Translations under genes and position numbers: made by a program
Shown: positions 23,193 through 35,452 of the stretch, in pieces
Numbering within the stretch: the stretch's first letter is position 1
How the letters are laid out: every line of letters starts with the position of its first letter
Notes under the pieces: generated by a model
Databases searched by the model: none
Told to the model about the DNA's origin: nothing
Seen by the model: the letters and a program-made list of their open reading frames with translations, nothing else
Source: Erythroxylum novogranatense
Taxonomy: Eukaryota > Streptophyta > Magnoliopsida > Malpighiales > Erythroxylaceae
DNA: 64,000 bases
Reading direction: 5' to 3'
Assembly: GCA_029891385.1 (NCBI GenBank)
Contig: CM057224.1
Location: 38,321,005-38,385,004 of the forward strand

Positions 23193-25957
23193 TGTAACAT
23201 CCCGTCATCGACGGGATGGGTACAGTTCACCTCATACGTATTCTGTATACGTATTTTGCATATCTATTCATAGCCTCTGCATTCTTGATAAATGTTCATA
23301 ATTGCACAAGCATATGTGTGTACATGCATGTATGACAGATTTCTGACTAGATTGTGAAATGAGAGATTTTGTGATTTAGGGATTAATTGTGCTTTGATTC
23401 GTAAATTGAAGTGTTAAATTGAAATTAGGAATTGAGAATTAAAAATTTGAGTATGTGATTAGAGGTTTTCTAATTTTAAGGATTTATAGGAATTTTTCCA
23501 GAATTTTTTTGGAGTATCGGGTCCGGACTGGGGAACCGGGAAAAATGGCTTGGTGACTGATTAATTATGATTCTGGTTCCGAATTTGATTGACAGCTGAT
23601 TTGAGGTAATTTGAATTATGATTTGAGGAATTAGGGTATGAACCATTGCAATTCGGAAGAAATTAGAATTAGAAATTGGATTGGGATTGTTCAGGTTGGA
23701 CTTGTAGCAAATGACTTTGCCAAACAAGCCTTAAGGTCTTTATTATTTAAACCTTCCTCTTTGAAAATAATGATCCACGATGCTTGCTTCTCCCTTGAAA
23801 GAAAAGTGATTTTTCCTCCTTTGCGTGGATTTCCTCTTGGATTTGTTTCTTGCTTTCTTCTTGCAAGTTAATCCTTCCTTGCCTTTGATCATTTATCCCT
23901 TTGGCTTGGAGTTGGAAGAGAATGGATTTGGGTGGATTTTGGAGAAAACCGCGGATGTGCTTGGGAGTGGGAGTTTGAGTTTTCTTGGTGTTTCTCCAAG
24001 GATTTAAGCTTGAATCAAGTAAGTTTCTATTCCCTTATGTTTTGCATAGGTTAATTTAAGCATGGAATTAAGCTATTCATTGTGTAAGAGGTTAGAAATT
24101 TTCGGATGATTTAGGTTTAAAGGAAAATGTGGATTTTGATTTGGGTGTTTTATGAATTATGGTTATTTGATGGATTGAAGGTTAGAAATAAGTTGTGTTA
24201 AGTGTAAAATATTGTTTAGGAGTGTTTAGAAGGGAAAGGATCGGATTAGAGCTGAAAAATCTAGGAAATTCTGGGTTTTCAAGGACTGCGATCGCACGCA
24301 CAAGACGAAGAACACGCCATGCTAGCGAGGAGACGCGGGAAAATTCGCCCACGTCATGACGACGACGAAACGCCAGACGCCATGGGCGAAGAAAGAATTG
24401 TTCGCCGCAGTGAGGCGTGCGGACGTCGCGGCGAAGGCGTAAAGAAAAGGGCTCGCCGCGGCGAGGCGGCGAGGGAAAGGACGCCGCGACGAGGGAGGTG
24501 TTTTCCGAAAATGTAATTGGGAATTAGGAATTTGATGATGCAATTAGATATGGATTGATTTCAATTTAGAGATTATGAATTCAGGAGTATGAATTCCAAT
24601 TTGAGAGATTTGAGTTTCGGAAATTATTTCGGTGGTTTTCGAAATCGGATGACATTTGAATAGTGAATTTGATTCCGATTTAACGATAAGTCCTATGTCT
24701 TTGATTTTGGCTTTGGAGGATGTAGAACTTAGCCAATTGAATTATGGTATTAGAAATTGCTATGAATTAAAGTAAAAGAGCAGAATTGAGATAATTCGGG
24801 ATTGTGGTCGGAAATGTCATAACGTGCATAGTACAGCATTCATTTGAGACATAAGCATTTCTGATTATTGAAATTGATATAATTAGTGATATTCAAATGT
24901 TCTGATTCTTACAGAGGCTCAAGTGGAGCGTCGATCCTCTGACGCAGCTGAGACTTCCCGACAGTAGCTCGGAAGTTTAGAGGTGAGTAACCTAGTTGGT
25001 TTCTCAATCTCTGATGTGTTAATTGTTTTGTGTGAATTATTTGCGATTATGAGTAAGTGATTCGTATGAGATATATTTTTGAGAATTGTGAAGGCATGCT
25101 AGGCATGAATAGAAATCAGTAACTGGCAGTTGTGACTGGAGCGCATTCTGATATGATTGGAGCTATAAGCTCGTCTATTGTGATAAGTAAAAAGGAGTTA
25201 GTGCATACCCAGAGGGCTCTCCTATCCCTAGTGCGCGTGGGCAATAGTGCATACCCAGAGGGCTCTCCTACCCCCGAAAATGCAATTTCCGTGTGATGTG
25301 GAATGTGCCCAGCAATGGGATAATTCTGACGCCCAGTCACAACATTAAAATGAACTGGAAATCATTATGCATTCAGTCTATGATTGTGCTGTGAATTTGA
25401 TATAGGATTAAATGCAATGTGTGATCATGGTTTACTGAATTTATGAATTGTGATTCTAAATATGATATGTGTTGCTTTGTATGCAATTTTGCGTAATGCA
25501 TGAATTGAGTGAACCATCAATGATGGTTACTCATTGAGTTCGCAAACTCACCAAAATTGCAACTATTTTTCAGGACAGCGAGAGTGCGACTCCTAGCTCC
25601 GGATTGTGAGACTTTTGCTTCTGTGTGTGTGCCGGCGAGAGGAGCATGGCCCACAGGTCGGTCAGCTGGGGATCCTTTGGGATTTTTTGGGGATGACCTA
25701 GATAGGAATTAGTACTGTCTATTTTAGATCTGTATAGTTGTAATTACGACTGAAGCATGTACTGATGGTTTTCTAAAATGAAATGAAGGTTATCTTTTGG
25801 TTTCAAAAATTTAGCGAATGTGATCTTACTGCTTTATTTTTATTGATGCCATGAGAGTTATAGTATTGATCGTATCGTAGTGCACCCTCATCGTAGGGAT
25901 GTATCGGTATGACCTACGGGCGTCCCGGTGTATACTCTACGGTAAGGGGGCGCTACA
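23193..25957 (+). repeat. Element B, 5' LTR
   Basis: 2765 bp, TGTAACATCCC...GGGGGCGCTACA. Position 23199-23217 is a perfect hairpin, ATCCCGTC-ATC-GACGGGAT. A CpG-rich block lies at about 24285-24505. The palindrome AACCATCA-A-TGATGGTT is at 25512-25528. Confidence 0.93.
24285..24505. repeat. CpG-rich patch in B 5' LTR
   Basis: GC-rich block with repeated CGCCGCGGCGA-like and GACGTCGC words in an AT-rich LTR. The sister block (about 31725-31905) is shorter and rearranged, while flanking LTR sequence is almost the same. Confidence 0.65.
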
Positions 25958-25961
25958 TTGG

Positions 25962-25973
25962 TGGTATCAGAGC
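25962..25973 (+). other. Primer binding site (initiator tRNA-Met), element B
   Basis: TGGTATCAGAGC, four bases after the LTR end at 25957. Confidence 0.9.
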
Positions 25974-26137
25974 ATGGTTTGGCATCTTTTGGGCATAGAG
26001 TATTTTAGGCTTTAATCCTTATAAGAAGAGCAAGAAATTGATCAGAATTGTGATTTTATTGTAGGTCATCCGTCTTTGGTAATCAGGTAGATCACTCAGT
26101 TGACCAAGGATCAGTCGGAGCGAGTAGGGAGTCTTCT

Positions 26138-26836
26138 ATGTCTTTGTATGAGGAGCAGCCTCCTGTAGTTCCCATGAGACGGGAACAGAGGTATGATCGT
26201 CTGCGCAAGCAGGGAGCTGTGGACTTCTATGGCAGCACAGACCCTGCTGAGGCTGAGGGTTGGTTGGAGAGGACCGAGCGAGTCCTCGATCAGATGGATT
26301 GTGACCCTGAGGAGCGTTTCGATTATGCTGTTTCTTTGCTTCAGGGTCCAGCGTATCAGTGGTGGAAGACTGTCCCGGGTAGTTCCACCAGATCCTGTGT
26401 TTTGACTTGGGTGGATTTTCTGAGAGCTTTTCGGGATAACTATACGCCCAAGGTCTATATGGAGATGAAGATGCAGGAGTTCCTAGATTTGAGACAGGGG
26501 TCCATGGCAGTGGCCGACTATGAGGTCAGGTTTAATGAGTTGTCAGAGTATGCATCTGTTTTGATTTCTTCTGAGGCTGATAGGTGCCGGAGATTCGAGG
26601 GAGGGCTGAATCTGGAGATTCGTACCAGGTTAGCCCGGTCTGATATGGGCACCTTTGTGGAGCTGAGATCAGCTGCAGTCAGGATTGAGCAGCTTTTGAG
26701 ACAGAGTCGAGTTGAGGTTGGTCAGGGATCTCGGAGTAAGAGATCCAGTGATAGTCAGGGCAGCTCTGGTAGGAGCTTCAGCAGACGCCAGGGTAGGTTC
26801 AGATTTTCAGGAGGTCCCAGCATGCGGTTGCTGTGA
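26138..26836 (+). pseudogene. Element B gag (capsid part)
   Basis: 232-aa ORF. It matches the retrotransposon gag fold seen also in A and C: VDFYGSTDPAEAEGWLERTERV near residues 28-50, then YQWWKTVP, FLRAFRDNYTPKVY and YEVRFNELSEYA, then a basic Ser/Arg-rich tail. Gag forms the virus-like particle in the cytoplasm and packages element RNA. The frame is lost near residue 225, just before the zinc-knuckle region, so a complete Gag cannot be made. The start at 26138 is about 180 bp after the LTR and matches the homologous position in A. Confidence 0.85.
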
Positions 26837-28060
26837 GAGGGAGATTTGGACGGTCTGGCGTGAAGGGGATGGTAGAGGCTCGCCACCTTCCTCCGTTAGG
26901 TGAGTTTTGTGAGAGGAGGCATAGTGGGAGGCCGGAGGTTTATTGGAGCTTGTTTGAGATGTGGCTCGATGGAGCATCGATCCCAGACCGCCCGAGATTT
27001 TGGGAGCTCACTGCTTTGAGTGGGAGAGCCAGAGTAACTGACTGTCAGCAGAGCCGCGGTAGTGGACCTGGATTCAGGGGCAGAGGTAGAGCTCGTGGTA
27101 GAGCTGGAGATTCCTTTGTGGGGTCTGAGAGTCCGGGTAGTCAGCCGCAGTCGCAGGCCAGGGTCTACGCCATGACCAGGCAGGAGGCCCAGGACTCTCC
27201 AGATGTGGTTGCAGGTTTGCTTCTGATCTCTGGCTTTGAGGTGTTTGCATTGATAGATCCAGGGTCCACGCATTCATTTATTGCACCGCATGTGACATGT
27301 AGATTGCATGTGGATAGGGAGATGTTGCAGTGTGGGCTAGAGGTGAGTACGCCTCTAGGTAGTACCACAGTTTTGGGAGAGGTCTGCAAAGAGTGTCCGA
27401 TTTTGATTGATCAGTCGGAGTTGCGTGCAGACTTGATTGTGTTGCCCCTTCGAGAGATTGAGGTGATTTTGGGGATGGACTGGCTCACTGCCCATAGGGC
27501 TATTATGGATTGTTATACCAAGGAGGTCGTGGTAGAGTCTCCTGGTCAGCCGAGGGCTATTTTTCGAGGTGTTAGTCAGGCAGTGCCAGCCAGGATGATC
27601 TCGTTTATGAGTGCTCTGAGATTGATGCGAGGTGACTGTGAGGCCTATTTGGCGTATGTAGTGGATTCTCGAGAGCAGCAGAGTTTGCAGGATGTCCCTG
27701 TGATCAGGGAGTTCCCAGATGTGTTTCCCGAGGAGTTACCGGGTTTGCCACCGGATCGGGAGACAAAGTTCAAGATTGACCTCGTTCCAGGTACCGCTCC
27801 TATATCGATACCTCCGTGTAGGATGGCACCGGTGGAACTGAGGGAGCTTAAGGCTCGGCTGCAGGAGTTGTTGGATAAGGGGTTCATCAGGCCCAATGTT
27901 TCGTCGTGGGGAGCGCCAGTGTTATTTGTGAAGAAAAAGGACGGGACTATGAGGCTTTGCATCGATTATAGGCAGCTAATCGAGTTACAGTTAAGAATAA
28001 GTACCCACTGCCTAAGATCAATGATCTCTTTGATCAGTTACAGGGAGCTCATGTGTTTAC
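26837..28060 (+). pseudogene. Element B zinc-knuckle remnant, protease and RT N-terminus
   Basis: A different frame from gag. The first part, where A and C have two CCHC-type knuckles, is scrambled by frameshifts and lacks an intact knuckle. From about 27180 the protein is colinear with C: protease with [11 protein letters not shown] (catalytic Asp in DPGS, about 27250-27280), then [22 protein letters not shown], then the RT start ([46 protein letters not shown]). The frame breaks at about 27978, where CAGCTAATCG lacks one base relative to the CAGCTGAATCG-type sequence in C. Not functional as it stands. Confidence 0.85.
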
Positions 28061-29123
28061 CAAGTTAGATTTGAGATCCGGGTATTTTCAGTTGAGGATC
28101 GCAGAGGCCGATGTGCCTAAGAGTGCTTTCAGGAGCAGGTATGGGCATTTCGAGTTCTTAGTGATGTCGTTCGGGTTGACTAATGCCCCAGCAGCCTTCA
28201 TGGCTTTGATGAATAGAGTCTGTCAGCCCTACCTGGATCAGTTCGTGATCGTATTCATTGATGATATCTTGGTGTATTCGAGGTCTAGACAGGAGCATGC
28301 AGAGCATCTGAGGATAGTGCTGCAGATTATGAGAGACAGGCAGTTGTATGCCAAATTCACTAAGTGTAAATTCTGGCTGGATGAGGTGGTATTCTTAGGC
28401 CACATCATGTCTGGTGAGGGTATCTAGGTGGATCCTCACAAGATTGAGGCAGTGAGGAGTTGGGAGATTCCGAGGAACGTGTCTGAGTTGAGGAGTTTCC
28501 TCAGATTGGCAGGATATTACCGGAGGTTTGTCGAGGGGTTCTCTGTGATCTCAGCCCCTTTGACAAGACTTCTGAGAAAGAGTGTAGCTTTCAGATGGAC
28601 AGATGAGTGCCAAAGGAGTTTCGAGGAGTTGATACATCGGTTGACTACGGCGCCGGTGTTAGCCCTGCCATCTGGAGCAGGAGGTTTTGAGGTTTTTAGT
28701 GATGCTTCGCAACAGGGTTTAGGCTGTGTGCTGATGCAGCATGGGAGAGTTATAACATATGCATCGAGACAGTTGAGAGCCCATGAGGTTAATTACCCTG
28801 TGCATGACTTGGAGTTAGCAGCAGTTGTGTTTGCTTTGAAGATCTAGAGACACTATTTGTATGGGGAGACATTCCAGATCTTCACCGATCATAAGAGCTT
28901 GAGGTACTTGTTGAGTCAGCGAAAGCTGAATCTGAGGCAGAGGAAATGGTTGGAGTTGCTTAAGGACTATGACTGCACTATCGAGTACCACCCAGGGAAG
29001 GCCAATGTGGTGGCAGACGCATTGAGTAAGAGATCGCATGGTAGTGCAGCTCAGATTCAGGTTTCGAGGTTGTCGTGCTTGGTCCAGTTGAGAGCTCTTA
29101 ATGTGCAGATGGATATGAGTTAG
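28053..29123 (+). pseudogene. Element B reverse transcriptase and RNase H
   Basis: RT palm with [35 protein letters not shown] and the catalytic FIDDILVYS (about 28254-28280), then RNase H with [13 protein letters not shown] and [26 protein letters not shown], ending near [11 protein letters not shown]. These copy element RNA into DNA and remove the RNA strand. The frame has TAG stops at 28425-28427 (C has CAG), 28845-28847 (C has TGG) and 29121-29123 (C has CAG). The catalytic residues remain visible, so the decay is recent and point-like. Confidence 0.9.
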
Positions 29124-30600
29124 GATGGAGCTCTGATTGCGACTTTGAGGCTCAGATCAGTATTGCATGATCGGATTAGGAGAGTGCAGGATCAGGACCC
29201 AGTATTGGTGCGATTGATTGATAGAGTCAGATCTGGATGGGTATCTGAGTTTGAGCTGAGAGATGGTACTTTGTGGATGGGCCAGAGATTGTGTGTTCCA
29301 GATGTAGAGGATCTGAGGCGTGAGATCTTAGAGGAGGCTCATTTGGCTGCTTATGCCATGCATCCTGGTGTCACCAAGATGTATCGCACTCTTAAGTTGC
29401 ATTTCTGGTGGCCAGGTATGAAGAGGCATGTGGCGGAGTTCGTTTCTCGGTGTCTGACATGCCAGCAAGTTAAGGCTGAGCACCAGGCCCCAGTTGGGAG
29501 ATTGCATTCGTTGCCCATTCCGGAGTAGAAATGGGAGCGTATTACGATGGATTTCATTATGGGGTTGCCTAGGACGCCAAGGCAGTGTGATGCTATCTGG
29601 GTCATAGTGGACCGATTGACTAAATCAGCTCACTTCTTGCCAGTGAGGGAGAGTAATACCCTCGATCAGTTGGCCCAGAAGTATGTGGCGGAGATAGTTC
29701 GACTGCATGGGTTCCCAGTATCGATAGTGTCGGATAGGGATCCCAGATTTACTTCGAGATTTTGGAGGAGTTTGCAGTCTACTATAGGTACGAGGTTAAA
29801 CTTCAGTACAGCTTTTCATCCTCAGACAGATGGGCAGAGTGAGAGGACTATTCAGATTGTTGACGATATGTTGAGAGCCTATGTGTTGGAGTTCCGAGGT
29901 GCTTGGGATTAGTATTTGCCTCTGGTAGAGTTTGCTTATAATAATCAGTACCAGAGTAGCATTGGTATGGCACCGTATGAGGCGTTATATGGACGTCCGT
30001 GCAGATCCCCTCTTTACTGGGATGAAGAGGGTATGAGGATGTTAGAGGGTCCCGAGCTGATCCAGGATACTGTAGATAAGGTACAGCTGATTCGGAGTCG
30101 CATTAAGGTGGCTCAAGACAGGCAGAAGAGTTATGTGGATCAGCATCGGAGAGAGATGGAGTATGCTGTGGGTGATAGAGTGTTCCTTAGAGTGTCACCG
30201 TGGAGAGGAGTTCTCAGATTTGGCCGTAAGGGCAAGTTGAGTCCTTGGTATATCGGTCCATGTGAGATTACTGAGCGGATTGGACCGTTGGCCTACAGAT
30301 TGGCCTTGCCGAGTGAGATGTCCCAGTTGCATGATGTGTTTCATGTGAGTATGCTTCGAAAATATCGCTCAGACCTGACTTATGTGATCCCGGCTCAAGA
30401 GATTGAGATAGCTAGTGATCTGAGTTATGTTGAGGAGCCGGTGCAGATTATTGGATCGAGGGTCAAGCAGTTGTGGAGCAGGGTGATTCCATTGGTGAAA
30501 GTCCTTTGGAAGAACCACTCATCAGAGGAGGCAACTTGGGAGACTGAGGAGCACATGAGGAGGTAGTATCCTCACTTGTTCGATTAGTCAGGTAAGAAAA
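29124..30600 (+). pseudogene. Element B integrase and chromodomain
   Basis: Integrase N-terminal HHCC zinc region (AYAMHPGVTKMY ... CLTCQQVKAEH), the catalytic core with Asp in [10 protein letters not shown] (29547 on), Asp in [14 protein letters not shown] and Glu in GQSERTI, then the GPY/F-like region (GKLSPWYIGPCEITERIGPLAY) and the chromodomain-like end (LVKVLWKNHSSEEATWETEE). Integrase inserts the DNA copy; the chromodomain is thought to guide target choice. In-frame TAG stops at 29526-29528 (C has TGG), 29910-29912 and 30564-30566 (C has CAG in both). Confidence 0.9.
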
Positions 30601-30634
30601 TTTCAGGACGAAATTTTTGTTAGGAGGGGAGAAT
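30597..30634 (+). other. Element B palindrome and polypurine tract
   Basis: AAAATTTC (30597-30604) and GAAATTTT (30610-30617) form a palindrome around AGGAC, then the purine-rich TAGGAGGGGAGAAT (30621-30634) abuts the 3' LTR. Confidence 0.8.
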
Positions 30635-32625
30635 TGTAACATCCCGTCACCGATGGGATGGAGTGCGATTCATCTCATAAATATTACAGATATCGTATTT
30701 TGCATATGTATTCATAGCCTCTGCATTCTTGATAAATGTTCATAATTGCACAAGCATATGATACATGCATGTATGACAGATTTTCGACTAGATTGTGAAA
30801 TGAGAGATTTTGTGATTTAGGGATTAATTGTGCTTTGATTCGTAAATTGAAGTGTTAAATTGAAATTAGGAATTGAGAATTAAAAATTTGAGTATGTGAT
30901 TAGAGGTTTTCTAATTTTAAGGATTTATAGGAATTTTTCCAGAAATTTTTTGGAGTATCGGGTCCGGACCGGAGAACCGGGAAAAATGGCTTGGTGACTG
31001 ATTAATTATGATTCTGGTTCCGAATTTGATTGACAGTTGATTTAAGGTAATTGAATTATGATTTGAGGAATTAGGGTATGAACCATTGGAATTCGGGAGA
31101 AATTAGAATTAGAAATTGGATTGGGATTATTCATGTTGGACTTGTAGCAAATGACTTTGCCAAACAAGCCTTAAGGTCTTTATTATTTAAACCTTCCTCT
31201 TTGAAAATAATGATCCACGATGCTTGCTTCTCCCTTGAAAGAAAAGTGATTTTTCCTCCTTCTTTGCGTGGATTTCCTCTTGGATTTGTTTCTTGCTTTC
31301 TTCTTGCAAGTTAATCCTTCCTTGCCTTTGATCATTTATCCCTTTGGCTTGGAGTTGGAAGAGAATGGATTTGGGGTGGATTTTGGAGAAAACCGTGGAT
31401 GTGCTTGGGAGTGGGAGTTTGAGTTTTCTTGGTGTTTCTCCAAGGATTTAAGCTTGAATCACGTAAGTTTCTATTCCCTTGTGTTTTGCATAGATTAATT
31501 TAAGCATGGAATTAAGCTATTCATTGTGTAAAAGGTTAGAAATTTTCGGATGATTTAGGTTTAAAGGAAAATGTGGATTTTGATTTGGGTGTTTTATGAA
31601 TTATAGTTATTTGATGGATTGAAGGTTAGAAATAAGTTGTGTTAAGTGTAAAATATTGTTTAGGAGTGTTTAGAAGGGAAAGGATCGGATTAGAGCTGAA
31701 AAATCTAGGAAATTTAGGGTTTTCTGGGCAAATTTCGATCGCCTTGTGACGAAGCGAGGAAAGCGGCACGAGGCGAAAAATTCGCCCACGTCACGGCGTC
31801 ATAGAACGCCAGACGCCACGGCGAAGAAAGAATTGTTCGCCATGGTGATGAAGCGTCTTGAGGCCTTGAAGGCGAAGAAAAGGGCTCGCCGCGACGAGGG
31901 AGGTGTTTTCCGAAAATGTAATTGGGAATTAGGAATTTGATGATGCAATTAGATATGGATTGATTTCAATTTAGAGATTATGAATTCGGGAGTATGAATT
32001 CCAATTTGAGAGATTTGAGTTTCGGAAATTATTTCGGTGGTTTTCGAAATCGGATGGCATTTGAATAGTGAATTTGATTCCGATTTAACGATAAGTCCTA
32101 TGTCTTCGATTTTGGCTTTGGAGGATATAGAACTTAGCCAATTGAAATATGGTATTAGAAATTGCTATGAATTAAAGTAAAAGAGCGGAATTGAGATAAT
32201 TCGGGATTGTGGTCGGAAATGTCATAACGTGCATAGTATAGCATTCATTTGAGACATAAGCATTTCTGATTATTGAAATTGATATAATTTGTGATATTCG
32301 AATGTTCTGATTCTTATAGAGGCTCAAGTGGAGTGTCGATCCTCTGACGCAGCTGAGACTTCCCGGTAGTAGCTTGGAAGTTTAGAGGTAAATAACCTAG
32401 TTAGTTTCTCAATCTCTGATGTGTTAATTGTTTTGTGTGAATTATTTGTGATTATGAGTGAGTGATTCGTATGAGATATATTTTTGAGAATTGTGAACGC
32501 ATGCTAGGCATGAATAGAAATCGATGGCATCGGTTGTGGACCGGCGCGCATTCTGATCTGATTGGAGCTATAAGCTCGTCTATTGTGATAAGTAAAAAGG
32601 GGTTAGTGCATACCCAGAGGGCTCT
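30635..32625 (+). repeat. Element B, 3' LTR first part
   Basis: Starts TGTAACATCCC and is colinear with 23193 onward. The start hairpin has one mismatch here (ATCCCGTC-ACC-GATGGGAT). The CpG-rich block (about 31725-31905) differs from its sister. It stops at 32625 with GCTCT, the target site of element C. Confidence 0.93.
31725..31905. repeat. CpG-rich patch in B 3' LTR
   Basis: Shorter, rearranged counterpart of 24285-24505 with the same GACG and GTCGC vocabulary. Confidence 0.6.
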
Positions 32626-33119
32626 TGTAGCGCCCCCTCACCGTAGGGTACACATCGGGAAGCCCAAAGGTCACTCCGACACGTATCCCACGATAAAGGT
32701 GCACCACCAGAACATTCCCACTAATAATCCACATGGCATCGCAATAATTAAAACCATAACATAACACAATATCAAAAACCACTAAATTTTAAAATCATAA
32801 TATCAATCTGATACAGTCATCCAAAATCAGAATAGACAAGTCTATCAGTTTCCTAAACAAAACCAAAAAGGAAACTGATGCAAGCATCTATCCTAAGTCA
32901 CCCTCAAAATCCAACCCAAATTTGACCGACCACATGTGCCGCCGCTTCTCTTGCCAAGACGCACAAATGCAGAAGAAAAGACTATCTCCGGAGCTAGGAG
33001 TCTACTCTATCAGTCCTGAAAAATAGGTTGCAATTTTGGGTGAGTTTGCGAACTCAGTGAGAAACCATCATCGATGGTTCACTCAAATCATGCATTACGC
33101 AAATTGCATACAGCACAGT

Positions 33120-33265
33120 ACAGTAATATTCAATTAACAGCATTATATAACAACTTACAGTAGTATATAACAGTTTACAGTATCAAATAAAAATTTACAA
33201 TAACATATAACAATTTACAGTATTATGCAACAGTTTACAGTAGCACGTAACAATTTGCAATCAGT
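33120..33265. repeat. Imperfect tandem repeats in C 3' LTR
   Basis: About seven diverged copies of a unit of 20-24 bp with TATATAACAATTTACAGTA. The matching array in the other LTR is at about 40605-40760. Confidence 0.7.
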
Positions 33266-34299
33266 CATGTCATCACATAATTCAGTAAGCTTGCAATTCA
33301 ATCAGTCATGTATATATACAATGCATATGAGACTCTTTTCCAGTTATTCAGTGTTGTGCCCAAGTGCTCAGTCAGTGTTCAGTGGAGGACGCGTCAGGGA
33401 TTTCTCCCCTCGGGATCGAGGCCTGGTCAGTACAGTGTTCGAGCTCGAGGCTCTTTTCAGTGATATTAGCACTTGGGTCACATATCCATTATCTGATCAT
33501 GCATTTATGCATGCAATGCAGTGTTCAGTAATTCAGTGTATGGCTATAAAAGCCTAGTATTGTATTTCTCAGTATCATACAGTAATCCAATCCAATACAG
33601 TAGTCCAATCCAATACAGTAGAAACATGTCATTCGATCATGTACATTTCAAACATTTCAGTAATCATGCAAATTTCACATTGGCAAGTAGATTCACATTG
33701 AGCAATTAAACAGTTAGGAATTTGAGAAACCAACTAGGTTACTCACATGTAACCTCCGAGCTACTGCCTGAAAGTTCCAGCAACGTCCGTGGAATGACGA
33801 TCCAACGACGCCTCTATAACAGTAAAATACAGTCCCATTACTAGATGCTCAATTAAAACGATTCAGTAATGCATATGTCTCGGTGGAATTACGTATAATG
33901 CATGTTCACGATTTTCCCGGCGCTAAAACTCAATTTTGAACTCTTATGACCCATTCTAAGTCTTCGCTCAATTGATAGACAATAATTGATCCAATCCAAA
34001 AATTCAGTTCAATTTCCTCAATTTATTCTCCCTATAGCAATTCCCTATCCATTGGATCAAAACCCCTATTGAAAATCCTAATTAAAACTTCAATTGTCTC
34101 AATTCAATATTTAGGTCACACTATGAACCATAATTGACATTAATCTCGATAAATCAATACCAATTAAATTAAATTCTAACTCCCATAATTATCCTCAATT
34201 GTAGACCTCTTTCCTAAATCATAATGAATCGAGAATCATCTCAATCGAGGTCTATACCATAAATTATACTCGATAAATAAAATTAATCAATCGAAAATC

Positions 34300-34520
34300 C
34301 TTCCGCGCGACCTTGCGACTCTCGTAAATGACGATATCACGGACCCGCTTCGCGTGGCGTGTCTTCTCCGCGCTTCGTTCGGCGTAAGCGGAAGGCTTGT
34401 CGCGACGTATATCCAGCGCTAAATCGCGGTGTCCCATTCGCTTTCGTCGCGTGAGTACCAAAATTTCTCGCCACGGCGAGGCACGCCAGACGTCGCGACG
34501 TGCGACCGCGCCACCTTCTT
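34300..34520. repeat. CpG-rich patch in C 3' LTR
   Basis: GC-rich block with GTCGCGACG and CGCTTCG words. Its sister at about 41800-42050 has extra copies and indels, while the sequence on both sides is nearly identical. Confidence 0.65.
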
Positions 34521-35414
34521 CCCCGATCGATTTTTGCCATTAATGCATCTTTAACCTTAATATTTAACACCCTAACTACTCAATCTAACCCAATAAATGC
34601 CATAAATGCTCAAACAACCAGTAATCACAACATTAAAGCCATAAAAACTTACCAATCGAAGATCAATCCACAAATCTCTCAAAATCACCGTAACCCTAAA
34701 AAATCTTTCAAACTCAACAATAACCCACTCTCAAGCTCCTCAACCTTCATCAATCACAATAGACCAGTTAGCTTCGCACAATAAGAAGAAACCATAAGGA
34801 AGAATCGACGAAACTCACCAATGGAAGAAATCGAAATCACCGTGGGAGGAGAAGAGGAAAATCGCAAGCTTAAGGGTGAGAATCCCCAATTTTTCAAACC
34901 TATCTATTTATAGACCTAAGTCTCCAAATCAGTCCAAATTTCAGTCTCTAAATTTCAATGGCTCAACATTTTTAGTTCCTAACAGTATCACTCTAATTTT
35001 TCCATTACCATTGGACAGTTCTTTCAGTACTATACAGTCAATCGGTCTATCACTCTAAAATTTTCGATCTGGGCATTTTCTCCCGAATTTCCCAAAAATT
35101 CCCTATAAGTCACTATCAATTACCAATCACTCTTAGGCTATTCTAAATCAGTCATTCGAGTCCACTTACTCCTAATTTCTCAATCAATTACAATCTAGTC
35201 AGTCCAGTCAATTCACAATCCAATCAGTTTATACTCACAATTAAGATGCCGGAAAAATCATGAATGCATGTACCTATGAATAAATGTATATGCAATAAAC
35301 CTGTTCCTCCAAAATTAAAGGCCAGTAACATGCTCAATCAGTGAATGCAATGAAACCTATCAGTCTAACCCAATATTACCATAATACCCTTGCTAACAGT
35401 AACGGGATGTTACA

Positions 35415-35452
35415 ATTCACCCCTCCTAATAAAAATTTCGTCCTCAAAATTT
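35415..35452 (-). other. Element C polypurine tract and palindrome
   Basis: Minus-strand TAGGAGGGGTGAAT abuts the LTR edge at 35414. AAATTTCG (35433-35440), loop TCCT, CAAAATTT (35445-35452) is the palindrome with one mismatch. Confidence 0.75.

Larger units (their letters stand above)
32626..35414 (-). repeat. Element C, 3' LTR
   Basis: Colinear with 40104-42934. It has an array of ACAATTTACAGTA-like units at about 33120-33260, the palindrome AACCATC-ATC-GATGGTT at 33063-33079 and a CpG-rich block at about 34300-34520. Confidence 0.94.

Noticed and set aside
24319..24543. Arg-rich ORFs on both strands
   Set aside because: They translate the CpG-rich module, where stop codons are rare; the sister LTR differs here.
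27165..27389. Minus-strand ORFs over the B gag-pol
   Set aside because: Shadows of the plus-strand coding; the plus frame has protease motifs.
33120..33265. CRISPR-like or satellite array
   Set aside because: Units are diverged, of unequal length and without spacers; the array is in both LTRs of element C.
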